From: Bhargavaea changchunensis | GTDB lineage: Bacteria; Bacillota; Bacilli; Bacillales_A; Planococcaceae | Assembly: GCF_042665595.1 (NCBI RefSeq) | Contig: NZ_JBHTCT010000035.1 | Span: 62,001 to 126,000, forward strand | Direction of reading: 5' to 3' | Length of the DNA: 64,000 bases | Shown here: piece after piece, positions 52,115-59,832 of the stretch | How positions within the stretch are numbered: the first letter of the stretch is position 1 | Layout: every line of letters starts with the position of its first letter | Notes under the pieces: model-generated | What the model was told of the DNA's origin: nothing | Seen by the model: only the letters and a program-made list of their open reading frames with translations | The model's database searches: none | Program-made: the position numbers and the translations under genes

Positions 52115-52891
52115 TTGAAGTTTCCTTATGCGCGCAGGAGGAGGCTGCGATCCAGGTCGGGAAAGAGGAGGCTCCTGCCGCTTCTCCTCCCGGTCGGACT
52201 CATCCTGATGGCGGGATTTTTCTATTTCACCAATGCTCGTCTTGGACCGGCGCTCACGCAATACGCGGAAGTGCAGACCCAGAAAATCGCATCCGAGGTC
52301 ATTGCGAAGGCGATTGATGCCCGGACTGCCAATGTGCTCGACATAAACGACATTATTGAATACGTTCCGTCTGAACAATCGGAAGTGGTGACGGCAAAAT
52401 TAAACACGGAAATCATCAACCGGTTTATTGCAGAAACCCACCGACTGGTTTCGGATCATCTGGAAATGGCAGAAGCGGGAGAACTGAACACGTTGCCGAA
52501 GCTCGAGAACATCGAGTACGATGTGGAGACAATGAAGGACAGGGACGGGATTGTGTTTTTCGTGCCGCTCGGGCAGGCGATCGGCATGCCTATTTTAGGG
52601 AATCTGGGGCCGAAGATACCGATCCGATTCCATGTGATCGGTGACGTACATGCCAACCCGAAAACAGAAATCCGTGAGTTTGGCATCAACAATGCACTTG
52701 TTCAAGTGGATGCGATCATCCAGGTGAATGTTCAAATCATCGTGCCATTTGCGTCCAAGCAATCGAGAGTCGAGCAACGGATCCCGATTGCCATCGGGCT
52801 CGTTCAGGGGCAGGTGCCGCATATCTTCAACAAAGGGGAGAATGTGGATCCGCCGTCGATCGAGGTGCCGATCCCGCTTCCTGAGGAATAA
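52115..52891 (+). CDS. yunB: Sporulation protein YunB
   Basis: 258-residue protein with a basic N-terminus and one membrane segment (LLPLLLPVGLILMAGFFYF, about residues 22-40), then a soluble domain. The DINDIIEYVPSEQSEVVTAKLNTEIINRFIAET region and IPIAIGLVQGQVPHIFN are like the Bacillus YunB protein, made in the mother cell and needed for efficient sporulation. The start is a TTG at 52115 with AGGGGGA seven bases upstream; the ATG at 52094 has no such site. Its presence supports a spore-forming ancestry. Confidence 0.88.
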   Translation: MKFPYARRRRLRSRSGKRRLLPLLLPVGLILMAGFFYFTNARLGPALTQYAEVQTQKIASEVIAKAIDARTANVLDINDIIEYVPSEQSEVVTAKLNTEIINRFIAETHRLVSDHLEMAEAGELNTLPKLENIEYDVETMKDRDGIVFFVPLGQAIGMPILGNLGPKIPIRFHVIGDVHANPKTEIREFGINNALVQVDAIIQVNVQIIVPFASKQSRVEQRIPIAIGLVQGQVPHIFNKGENVDPPSIEVPIPLPEE

Positions 52892-52898
52892 GTTGCTA

Positions 52899-52927
52899 TT
52901 GCAATCGGCAGGGTCATCTATTATAAT
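52899..52927 (+). promoter_or_regulatory. Promoter of the L-box transporter gene
   Basis: TTGCAA and TATAAT are 17 bases apart, 24 bases before the riboswitch. Confidence 0.85.
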
Positions 52928-52950
52928 CGGTGACATGGTATGAATAGAAT

Positions 52951-53129
52951 CGATTGGGTAGAGGCCGCAATCGCTTATGAGTAGCACACGTGAGTTGACA
53001 ACGATGACCGTGCGTAAAAGGAAGCATTGCCGAAGTGGACCGGAGCAGTCAGTGAAGGTCCGCTGGGGCCATTCCGAACAGGGATGGCACTGTCATGCGG
53101 GAAGATCTGCATGGAGAGCTACAGATCGT
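52951..53129 (+). promoter_or_regulatory. Lysine (L-box) riboswitch
   Basis: The L-box core is present: GGTAGAGGCCGC in the P1/P2 junction, GAGTAG, AAAAGGAAGCATTGCCGAAG, CTGGGGCCATTCC, TGTCATGCGGG and GGAGAGCTAC. CGAT...GTAG at the 5' end pairs with CTAC-A-GATCG at the 3' end to close P1. It controls the carrier gene that follows, so that gene is most likely a lysine transporter. Confidence 0.92.
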
Positions 53130-53167
53130 ACGTTGTAATGAGTTATTTCAACTGACGAACGTAGTGG

Positions 53168-53219
53168 ACGGCCGGCTTCCCTTTGCGCCAACAGCGCAGG
53201 GTGCCGGCTGTTTTTGCTT
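53168..53219 (+). terminator. Riboswitch-controlled terminator upstream of the NhaC-type gene
   Basis: The stem CCGGC...CCCT...GCGC / GCGC...AGGG...GCCGG is followed by a T run; lysine binding would favour it over read-through. Confidence 0.85.
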
Positions 53220-53264
53220 TTGCGGAAAAGCTTTTACCCCTTCAAAAAAAATGGAGGAATCAAA

Positions 53265-54860
53265 ATGTCAGGTACTATATTCTCGATCCTGCCGCCGATT
53301 ATCGCCATCGTCATGGTACTGATCACGAAACGTGTACTTCTCTCACTCGGCACAGGTATTATTGCAGGGGCATTGATCGTGGCCTCATTCAGCCCGCTGG
53401 AATCGATCAAAGCGTTCTGGACGGCGCTTACGATCACTTTCTGGGACGGCGGCCTGAACACATATAACATTTTCATTATGCTGTTTGTCATCTTGCTTGG
53501 CGTTCTTACAGCATTTGTGAGCCTTTCCGGAGGGAGCCGTGCATTTGCAGAATGGGCAACAAAGCGTATCCGGACCCGGCGGGGGGCCAGATTGCTTCCG
53601 GTATTTCTCGGAATCCTGATTTTCGTCGATGATTACTTTAATGCTCTTGCCGTCGGACAGATTGCTCGTCCCGTTACGGATAGCCACAAGATTTCACGCG
53701 CCAAACTGGCATATTTCATCGACTCGACTTCGGCACCGATTTGTGCGATTGCCCCGATCTCCAGTTGGGGTGCTTACCTGATCGGAGTCATCGGAACAAT
53801 CCTGGCGGGTGCATCGGTTGTTTCTTATTCTGCGCTCGAGGCATTCCTGCTCATGATCCCGATGAACTTCTATGTACTCTCCACTCTGGTCTTTGTGCTC
53901 TTCGCGGCACTCACCAACTTTGACTTCGGGGAGATGCGCAAACATGAGCGCAGGGCGATTGAAAAAGGTGAATTGTTTGATCCGAATAAGGAAGTGCCGG
54001 GTGAACTCAAGGAAGAATTCCCTGTCCACAACAATGGCCGTGTCATCGACCTTGTCCTGCCGATTGTCACACTCGTCGCCGTCACCTTTGGCACAATGAT
54101 GCTGACGGGCTATCGGGGGAGCATGGCCGAATACGGCCGGGCGGATATCTGGACCATCTTTGAGATGACCGATGTTCCACTGTCGCTTCTTGCGGGCGGA
54201 CTTGCAGGTGTGGCGATTGCTTTTATTCTCTATATGACCCAGCCGGGCAAAGCGGATTATCAGAAGTCGCGCTTTATCCTCCCGGCATTCATCAGCGGAG
54301 TCAGGGCGATGATGCCGGCGGTATCCATCCTCGTTCTCGCATGGGCACTTACGTATCTGATCGGTGAGCTTGAAACAGGTGCATTCCTCTCGCAAGTGGT
54401 GGAGAGCGCCAACATTCCAACTGAACTTCTGCCGGCAATCATGTTTATCCTGGCAGGAATAATGGCCTTTTCTACAGGGACTTCCTGGGGCTCGTTCGGT
54501 ATCCTCCTCCCGATTGCGGGTGAAATCATGCTGAATGCGGCGCCTGAGATGCTGATTGCATCCCTTGCAGCCGTTCTTGGCGGTGCGGTGTTCGGAGACC
54601 ACTGTTCACCGATATCTGATTCTACAATCATGTCTTCGACAGGGGCGGGTTCAAACCATATCGATCATGTTTCCACACAACTTCCGTATGCACTTGTAAG
54701 CGCAGTGTTTGCGGCAATCGGATATGTGGTGATGGGGTTAACAGGTTCTCTTGTTGCCGGCCTTGCAACTGTAGCGCTCCTTCTGGCAACGGTTATTGTC
54801 ATTTGGATGATGAAAGGACGTACGGCAACTCCGGCTATGCATGGAAATACCGAGAACTGA
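53265..54860 (+). CDS. NhaC-type Na+/H+ antiporter family transporter, probable lysine carrier (LysW-like)
   Basis: 531-residue secondary transporter with about 11 membrane helices (SILPPIIAIVMVLITKRVLLSLGTGIIAGALIV, FIDSTSAPICAIAPISSWGAYLIGV, FSTGTSWGSFGILLPIAGEIML, GDHCSPISDSTIMSSTGAG). The family name is Na+/H+ antiporter NhaC, but the lysine riboswitch in front indicates lysine as the likely cargo, as proposed for L-box-linked NhaC-type proteins (named LysW). The start is the ATG at 53265 after TGGAGGA. A terminator follows. Confidence 0.9.
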   Translation: MSGTIFSILPPIIAIVMVLITKRVLLSLGTGIIAGALIVASFSPLESIKAFWTALTITFWDGGLNTYNIFIMLFVILLGVLTAFVSLSGGSRAFAEWATKRIRTRRGARLLPVFLGILIFVDDYFNALAVGQIARPVTDSHKISRAKLAYFIDSTSAPICAIAPISSWGAYLIGVIGTILAGASVVSYSALEAFLLMIPMNFYVLSTLVFVLFAALTNFDFGEMRKHERRAIEKGELFDPNKEVPGELKEEFPVHNNGRVIDLVLPIVTLVAVTFGTMMLTGYRGSMAEYGRADIWTIFEMTDVPLSLLAGGLAGVAIAFILYMTQPGKADYQKSRFILPAFISGVRAMMPAVSILVLAWALTYLIGELETGAFLSQVVESANIPTELLPAIMFILAGIMAFSTGTSWGSFGILLPIAGEIMLNAAPEMLIASLAAVLGGAVFGDHCSPISDSTIMSSTGAGSNHIDHVSTQLPYALVSAVFAAIGYVVMGLTGSLVAGLATVALLLATVIVIWMMKGRTATPAMHGNTEN

Positions 54861-54862
54861 GA

Positions 54863-54894
54863 CAAAAGACAGGGTAAAACCCTGTCTTTTGTTG
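54863..54894 (+). terminator. Terminator of the NhaC-type gene
   Basis: CAAAAGACAGGG/CCCTGTCTTTTG stem with a 5-base loop. Confidence 0.9.
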
Positions 54895-54928
54895 TATCTT
54901 CAAAACTTGTCGAAAAAGAAAAAAGACT

Positions 54929-54957
54929 TTGACTTCATATTTGGGGGTCGTTATACT
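54929..54957 (+). promoter_or_regulatory. Promoter of the NSS transporter operon
   Basis: TTGACT and TATACT with a 17-base spacer; the leader to the start codon is about 90 bases. Confidence 0.8.
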
Positions 54958-55050
54958 TACAATAGAGTTAAAGAAGTCTGAATAAAATAAATCTTCCCGT
55001 TTATTAAAAATGTGGGGGATAACCGGGGAGAGACATCAAGGGGGATCAAT

Positions 55051-56580
55051 ATGGAACAGCGTTCACAATGGGGGACAAGGGCCGGCTTTATCTTGGCTGC
55101 GGTGGGGTCCGCAATCGGCCTGGGGAACATCTGGCGTTTTCCTTATGTCGCCTATGAAAATGGCGGCGGGGCATTTTTCATTCCGTATTTATTCGCGCTT
55201 CTTACTGCCGGAATCCCGATTCTGATCATGGAATTCACAATCGGGCAGAAGTACCGCGGATCGGCACCGCTTTCCTTCTTCAGGATGGAAGGGAAAAAGG
55301 CCGAATGGCTGGGATGGTGGGGAGTCTTTGTCGCATTCGTGATCTCCACCTATTATTCGGTCATCATCGCATGGGCGATGAAATACACGGTGTATTCGTT
55401 TAACCTTCAGTGGGGAGATGACACCCAGGGCTTCCTGTTCGGTGATGTTCTGAACCTGGCTGATGTACCGGGACAGGTCGGCGGCTTTGTTCCGGGTGTG
55501 CTCATTCCGCATATTCTCGTATGGGTCATCGTTTTCGGAATTCTGTTCGCGGGGGTCAAGAAAGGGATTGAGCTCGCCAACCGGATCTTCATTCCGGCGC
55601 TCGTCATTGTCTTCCTGCTCATTGTCATCCGTGCCGTCACGCTTCCTGGCGCATTGACCGGGCTCGAAGCATTCTTCAAGCCGGACCTCAGCCAGCTGGC
55701 GAATGGAACCGTCTGGGTAGCCGCCTACGGCCATATCTTCTTCAGTCTCTCAATTGCTTTCGCGATCATGATCACTTACTCGAGCTATCTGCCAAGAAAA
55801 TCTGATATTACCAACAACGCCTTCATCACAGGCTTTGCGAACTCCGGCTTTGAACTTCTCGCGGGGATCGGTGTCTTCGCCGCCCTGGGGTTCATGGCGG
55901 TGCAGAGCAACGTCCCGGTGGATGAGGTGGCAACTGCAGGAGTCGGGCTCGCCTTTGCGGTATTCCCGCAGATCATCAACGAGTTTCCGGGGATGAACGC
56001 ACTGTTCGGCGTCCTGTTCTTCCTGTCTCTCGTTCTGGCAGGGCTTACATCGCTGATCTCCATTTGTGAGACGTATGTGGCAGGACTTTCCGAGAAGCTG
56101 GGCATTTCCAGGAATAAAGCGGTCATCTTTGGTGCTGGTCTTGCCTCACTGATCTCGCTCCTGTTTACGACACGCGGGGGCCTTTACTTCCTCGATGTGG
56201 TCGACTATTTCATCAACCAGTTTGGCGTCGCCTTCATCGGTCTGGTCGAAGTCATCGCAGTGGCCTGGATTTTCCGCAAGCTTGACTTGTTCAAGGCGCA
56301 TGCCGATCCGATGTCAGACATCCGCATCGGCGGCTGGTGGAAATTCTCTCTGATGTTCATCACGCCGATCGTCCTTGGCTACATGATGTTCGATCTGTTC
56401 CGGACGAACCTCGGGAAGCGGTTTGATGGAGAAACCGGCAACTATGAAGGATACTCGGATGCCTTCATCATGGGCGCGGGCTGGTCGGTGGCCATCGCCG
56501 CACTTGTCCTCGGCATCGTGTTCACCATGATCAAGTGGAACAGCCGCGCACTAGAACCATATGACAGAGACGAAACGTAA
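55051..56580 (+). CDS. Sodium:neurotransmitter symporter family amino acid transporter (MetP-like)
   Basis: 509-residue NSS-family carrier of LeuT fold, about 12 membrane helices. The signature W-G-T-R-AGFILAAVGSAIGLGNIWRFPYVAYENGGGAFFIPYL near the N-terminus holds the sodium and substrate sites. FFSLSIAFAIMITYSSYLPRKSDI and SICETYVAGLSEKLG are further motifs. The ATG at 55051 follows AGGGGGATC. The small gene behind it encodes a MetS-type subunit, so methionine or alanine is the likely substrate. Confidence 0.92.
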   Translation: MEQRSQWGTRAGFILAAVGSAIGLGNIWRFPYVAYENGGGAFFIPYLFALLTAGIPILIMEFTIGQKYRGSAPLSFFRMEGKKAEWLGWWGVFVAFVISTYYSVIIAWAMKYTVYSFNLQWGDDTQGFLFGDVLNLADVPGQVGGFVPGVLIPHILVWVIVFGILFAGVKKGIELANRIFIPALVIVFLLIVIRAVTLPGALTGLEAFFKPDLSQLANGTVWVAAYGHIFFSLSIAFAIMITYSSYLPRKSDITNNAFITGFANSGFELLAGIGVFAALGFMAVQSNVPVDEVATAGVGLAFAVFPQIINEFPGMNALFGVLFFLSLVLAGLTSLISICETYVAGLSEKLGISRNKAVIFGAGLASLISLLFTTRGGLYFLDVVDYFINQFGVAFIGLVEVIAVAWIFRKLDLFKAHADPMSDIRIGGWWKFSLMFITPIVLGYMMFDLFRTNLGKRFDGETGNYEGYSDAFIMGAGWSVAIAALVLGIVFTMIKWNSRALEPYDRDET

Positions 56581-56592
56581 GGGGGAAGGAAC

Positions 56593-56697
56593 ATGAGCGG
56601 ATCCGCAATATTCATGATGATCCTCGGCATCCTGATCATTTGGGGAGGCCTGGCGGCAAGCATTGCAAATGCCGTCATCAAAGGGAAAAACCGCTAA
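56593..56697 (+). CDS. Methionine/alanine importer small subunit (MetS-like)
   Basis: A 34-residue gene with start ATG after GGGGGAAGGA. The product is MSGSAIFMMILGILIIWGGL followed by AASIANAVIKGKNR, one membrane helix with a short basic tail. This is the form of the small subunit that NSS-type methionine/alanine importers such as MetPS need in Corynebacterium. Being 12 bases behind the carrier gene, it is part of that operon. Confidence 0.85.
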   Translation: MSGSAIFMMILGILIIWGGLAASIANAVIKGKNR

Positions 56698-56708
56698 GTG
56701 CCGATTAT

Positions 56709-56737
56709 GGAAAGCGTCCTATTACGGGGCGCTTTTT
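56709..56737 (+). terminator. Terminator after the NSS-MetS pair
   Basis: AAAGCG-tcc / gggg-CGCTTT stem (with a wobble) and a T run. Confidence 0.75.
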
Positions 56738-56842
56738 TGCATGGATGTCATCTGTTCCGAATTTTTGAGGCTGTTGTCCCGGCGTGTCCATTGTGTTACA
56801 TTGACAATAGTGAGCATTTTCAATACAGAGAGAATGGAGCCG

Positions 56843-57778
56843 ATGGCGATGACATCTTGCAAGCCGGGAAACGAGCACATCCGAAAGCCGGATTGGCTTA
56901 AAATAAAGCTGAACACCAATGAGAACTATGTAGACCTTAAAAAGATGATGCGCGAAAAAGGACTGCATACCGTCTGTGAAGAGGCGCGTTGCCCAAACAT
57001 CCACGAATGCTGGGGTGAGCGCAGGACGGCTACATTCATGATCCTTGGTGCAGTCTGTACGAGAGCCTGCCGCTTCTGCGCGGTTAAAACGGGACTGCCG
57101 AATGAACTTGACCTGGCCGAGCCGGAGCGCGTAGCCGATTCAGTCGCCCTGATGAATCTCAAGCACGCCGTCATTACGATGGTGGCACGCGACGATCAGC
57201 GCGACGGAGGAGCAGGTGTGATGGCAGAAACCATCCGGGCCATTCGACGCAAAAATCCGTTTACCACGGTGGAAGTACTGCCTTCCGACCTTGCAGGTGA
57301 TTATGACAGCCTGAAGACTCTGATGGACGCCAAACCGGATATCCTGAACCACAATATCGAGACAGTGCGCCGAATGACCAAACGTGTCCGCGCACGGGCA
57401 ACCTACGATCGCTCCCTTGAGTTCCTTCGCCGGGCAAAGGAGATGCAGCCGGAAATTCCGACAAAGTCCTCCCTCATGGTAGGCCTCGGCGAGACATGGG
57501 AAGAAATCATTGAAACGATGGATGATCTCCGCGAGAATAATGTGGATATCATGACTATCGGCCAGTATCTCCAGCCGACGAAAAAACATATTGCTGTTCA
57601 GAAATACTACACGCCGCAGGAATTTGGCGAGCTCCGCAAGATCGCCATGACCAAAGGCTTCTCCCATTGCGAAGCCGGCCCTCTGGTTCGAAGCAGCTAC
57701 CACGCGGATGAGCAGGTCAACGCAGCCGCCCGCGAACGACAGCGCCGCGGGGAAAGTGAACTGGCCGTCCAATCCTGA
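56843..57778 (+). CDS. lipA: Lipoyl synthase
   Basis: 311-residue radical SAM enzyme inserting two sulfurs into octanoyl groups to make lipoate. The auxiliary cluster motif is CEEARCPNIHEC (C-x4-C-x5-C) and the radical SAM motif is CTRACRFC (C-x3-C-x2-C). The C-terminal third, RSSYHADEQ, completes the family pattern. It can use clusters made by SufCDSUB and its product is attached to GcvH encoded at 34.1 kb. The exact ATG (56843 or 56849) is unsettled; GGAG lies three or nine bases before them. Confidence 0.96.
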   Translation: MAMTSCKPGNEHIRKPDWLKIKLNTNENYVDLKKMMREKGLHTVCEEARCPNIHECWGERRTATFMILGAVCTRACRFCAVKTGLPNELDLAEPERVADSVALMNLKHAVITMVARDDQRDGGAGVMAETIRAIRRKNPFTTVEVLPSDLAGDYDSLKTLMDAKPDILNHNIETVRRMTKRVRARATYDRSLEFLRRAKEMQPEIPTKSSLMVGLGETWEEIIETMDDLRENNVDIMTIGQYLQPTKKHIAVQKYYTPQEFGELRKIAMTKGFSHCEAGPLVRSSYHADEQVNAAARERQRRGESELAVQS

Positions 57779-57792
57779 AAGAAGGAACGAAC

Positions 57793-58137
57793 ATGATCAA
57801 GATCGAAAATACCGAGTATGAAGTGGTCAGGGATTACCGGGACGCATTGCAGGAAGAAGCTCTTGAGTCCCGCTACAGCGACATCCTTACCAAATATGAC
57901 TACATCGTCGGTGACTGGGGTTATGGCCAGCTCCGGCTTCGGGGCTTCTTCGACGATAAGAATCCGAAGGCGACCATTGCGACGAAAATCAGCACACTCG
58001 AGGACTATCTGTATGAGCACTGCAATTTCGGCTGTGCCTACTTTGTCCTTAAGAAAATTTCGAAGCCAAAAGGGAACTCTAAAAAACAGGGTGCCCAGCA
58101 AGAAATGGAACAGGATGACCCGCAAAACGGCGAATAA
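57793..58137 (+). CDS. YutD-like protein (DUF1027)
   Basis: 114-residue conserved Firmicutes protein following lipA. The N-terminal part (YEVVRDYRDALQEEALESRYSDILTKYDYIVGDWGYGQLRLRGFF) and CNFGCAYFVLKKIS are typical of DUF1027. The C-terminal 30 residues are basic and then acidic (QEMEQDDPQNGE). The function is unknown. A hairpin that overlaps its stop may end part of the transcripts. Confidence 0.92.
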   Translation: MIKIENTEYEVVRDYRDALQEEALESRYSDILTKYDYIVGDWGYGQLRLRGFFDDKNPKATIATKISTLEDYLYEHCNFGCAYFVLKKISKPKGNSKKQGAQQEMEQDDPQNGE

Positions 58138-58154
58138 GCCGTTGCGGGTTTTCG
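58122..58154 (+). terminator. Terminator-like hairpin at the end of yutD
   Basis: CCCGCAA-ACGGC / GCCGT-GCGGG stem around GAATAA, followed by TTTTC. It includes the stop codon of the DUF1027 gene. Confidence 0.65.
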
Positions 58155-58179
58155 TCTTGAACCGACAGGAGGAATCATC

Positions 58180-58632
58180 ATGTATTTTATCGACCGAAAC
58201 AAAGTGGAACAGACCGCATCGCATATGGAGTATCTTTTCGAGGTGTACGACAGCCGCTCTGATTGGACAAACAGTCCGGTAGGGAAGCTTGCGATGGAGC
58301 GCATCGCCCATAACCTGATTGAATCGGTAATCGACATCGGCAACACGCTGATCGACGGTTTCATCATGCGGGACCCGGGAAGCTATGAAGACATCATCGA
58401 TATTCTCCTTGATGAGAAAGTAATTGAAGCGGATATGGAGGCACCCCTAAAAGAGATGGTGGGCCTGAGGAAAATGATTGTCCGTGAATTCATGGATGTC
58501 GACGCATCCGAGACTGAGCGTGTGCTCAACGAAACGATGCCGGCTCTCCGGCGTTTCCCGGACTCCACACGCCGCTACCTGGCCGAGGAACTCGGTCCGG
58601 TTTCCGCTTTTCTTCCGGAGGAAAATGAATGA
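58180..58632 (+). CDS. DUF86 / HepT-like protein (YutE)
   Basis: 150-residue all-helical protein of the DUF86 group, with RIAHNLIESVIDIGNTLI and LRKMIVREFMDVD segments. HepT toxins of HepT-MntA systems belong to this fold and carry an R-x(4-6)-H-x-Y motif; here the comparable region is less clear. No MNT nucleotidyltransferase antitoxin gene is adjacent. It is more likely a housekeeping YutE-type protein than a toxin. It overlaps the next gene by four bases. Confidence 0.85.
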   Translation: MYFIDRNKVEQTASHMEYLFEVYDSRSDWTNSPVGKLAMERIAHNLIESVIDIGNTLIDGFIMRDPGSYEDIIDILLDEKVIEADMEAPLKEMVGLRKMIVREFMDVDASETERVLNETMPALRRFPDSTRRYLAEELGPVSAFLPEENE

Positions 58633-59396
58633 AGGAATACCGCGCCTGGTGCTTTGATCTTGACGGTACAGTCTACCGGGGAGATGTGCCGATTCCTGAA
58701 ACAGTCCGTTTTATCAGGAGTCTTAGGGAGAAAGGGGCCGGCGTGTTTTTTGTAACCAACAACTCCGCGCTGACACCGGAGCGGCAGGCCGAAAAGCTGA
58801 TGGGGATGGGCATAACAGCCGCTCCCGAAGAAATCATGACCTCCTCCGTGGCGACAGCTGACCATCTGCTGAAAAATCACGGCACCATTCCGGTCTACAT
58901 GATCGGTGAAGAGGGACTGCGGTCGGCACTGACGTCTGCGGGACACCGGATTGTACGGGAAGCCCCGGATGCCGTAGTGGTCGGCATCGACCGTGAAATC
59001 ACCTATGGCAAGCTGGCCGACGCTTCGCTTGCCGTCTCTGCGGGTTCAGCATTCGTCGCGACGAATAGCGATAAAGCGTATCCGACAGAACGGGGGCTGG
59101 TTCCCGGAAACGGTGCATTTGCCGGGCTGATCGAGCTCGCGACCGGAGTAAGTCCATTTTATATCGGCAAGCCGTCCGTCCCGATGCTGGAGGCGCTGGC
59201 CGATCGGCACGGGTTGGAAAAGGAAGAGATGATCATGGTCGGAGACAATTACGAGACCGACATCGTGGCCGGTATCCGCTACGGCATCGATACAGTGCAT
59301 GTGGATACCGGGGTGACACGTACGTCCGCCCTGTCAAACTACGGGGAACAGCCGACCTATGCCCTGAAGACACTTGACGGATGGGGAGCAAACTGA
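58629..59396 (+). CDS. HAD-IIA phosphatase (YutF / NagD-like)
   Basis: 255-residue HAD hydrolase of subfamily IIA. Motif I is DLDGTVYRGD at about residues 9-18, motif II is FFVTNNSA, motif III is the lysine in IGKPSVPML, and motif IV is MVGDNYETDI. Homologues dephosphorylate nucleotides and sugar phosphates; B. subtilis YutF shows such activity in vitro. ATGA overlap couples it to the DUF86 gene. Confidence 0.92.
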   Translation: MKEYRAWCFDLDGTVYRGDVPIPETVRFIRSLREKGAGVFFVTNNSALTPERQAEKLMGMGITAAPEEIMTSSVATADHLLKNHGTIPVYMIGEEGLRSALTSAGHRIVREAPDAVVVGIDREITYGKLADASLAVSAGSAFVATNSDKAYPTERGLVPGNGAFAGLIELATGVSPFYIGKPSVPMLEALADRHGLEKEEMIMVGDNYETDIVAGIRYGIDTVHVDTGVTRTSALSNYGEQPTYALKTLDGWGAN

Positions 59397-59430
59397 AAAG
59401 CGCAATGCCGGATGGGCATTGCGCTTTTTC
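59396..59430. terminator. Terminator between the HAD gene and yuzB
   Basis: AAAAGCGCAATGCC / GGGCATTGCGCTTTTT stem with a short loop; bidirectional between convergent genes. Confidence 0.92.
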
Positions 59431-59444
59431 TATATGGGACTGCA

Positions 59445-59687
59445 TCAGAACAGCGGATTCTCTTCAATAAAACGGTAGATGTTTTCCTTTAGTTCATTCG
59501 GCGTCTCGCCCTCGACGATCTCTCCGTTGACGACCGCGTATAGCGATTCGGCACATTGCGAGCAGAAGCTGAGGCAGCCGTATTCGAGGACATCAAGATT
59601 CGGGTCCTGTTCAAGTTCCTCGAATGTTTTCTGTGAACCGCAGGCCATGTTGCTCATGCAGAATTCTACGATCGGATTCACAAACAT
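59445..59687 (-). CDS. YuzB family protein (DUF1450)
   Basis: 80-residue protein with four cysteines in a ferredoxin-like spacing (EFCMSNMACGS and YGCLSFCSQCAESLY). It is typical of DUF1450, a thioredoxin-like family seen in Firmicutes that is thought to have lost the active site layout. The start ATG follows GGAGAGG. The function is unknown. It reads away from the NADH dehydrogenase-like gene that follows. Confidence 0.9.
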   Translation of the reverse strand: MFVNPIVEFCMSNMACGSQKTFEELEQDPNLDVLEYGCLSFCSQCAESLYAVVNGEIVEGETPNELKENIYRFIEENPLF

Positions 59688-59747
59688 TCACCTCTCCTAC
59701 CCGGAAATCGTACTCTTTTTTCAACCGCCCGTCAATTAAACGGCTTA

Positions 59748-59765
59748 TTGTGAAACACCTCACAT
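59748..59765. promoter_or_regulatory. Rex-like operator over the -35 element
   Basis: TTGTGAAACACCTCACAT has the TTGTGA-N6-TCACAA form of the Rex box with only the last base different. It lies exactly on the -35, so Rex would block transcription when NADH is low. Confidence 0.7.
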
Positions 59766-59776
59766 TCCGATATAAT
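59748..59776 (+). promoter_or_regulatory. Promoter of the NADH dehydrogenase-like gene
   Basis: TTGTGA and TATAAT separated by 17 bases, about 55 bases before the start codon. Confidence 0.8.
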
Positions 59777-59832
59777 GGCGATGGAACGCAAGAATATAGA
59801 TCGAATATTGAACTTCATCAAAGGAGATTACC

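Noticed and set aside
53694..54602. 302-codon minus-strand open frame opposite the NhaC-type gene
   Set aside because: Antisense shadow with histidine- and cysteine-rich composition typical of reversed membrane-protein codons.
58180..58632. HepT-MntA toxin-antitoxin system
   Set aside because: Only the DUF86 half is present. The neighbours are the conserved yutD and yutF, and no nucleotidyltransferase gene is adjacent.
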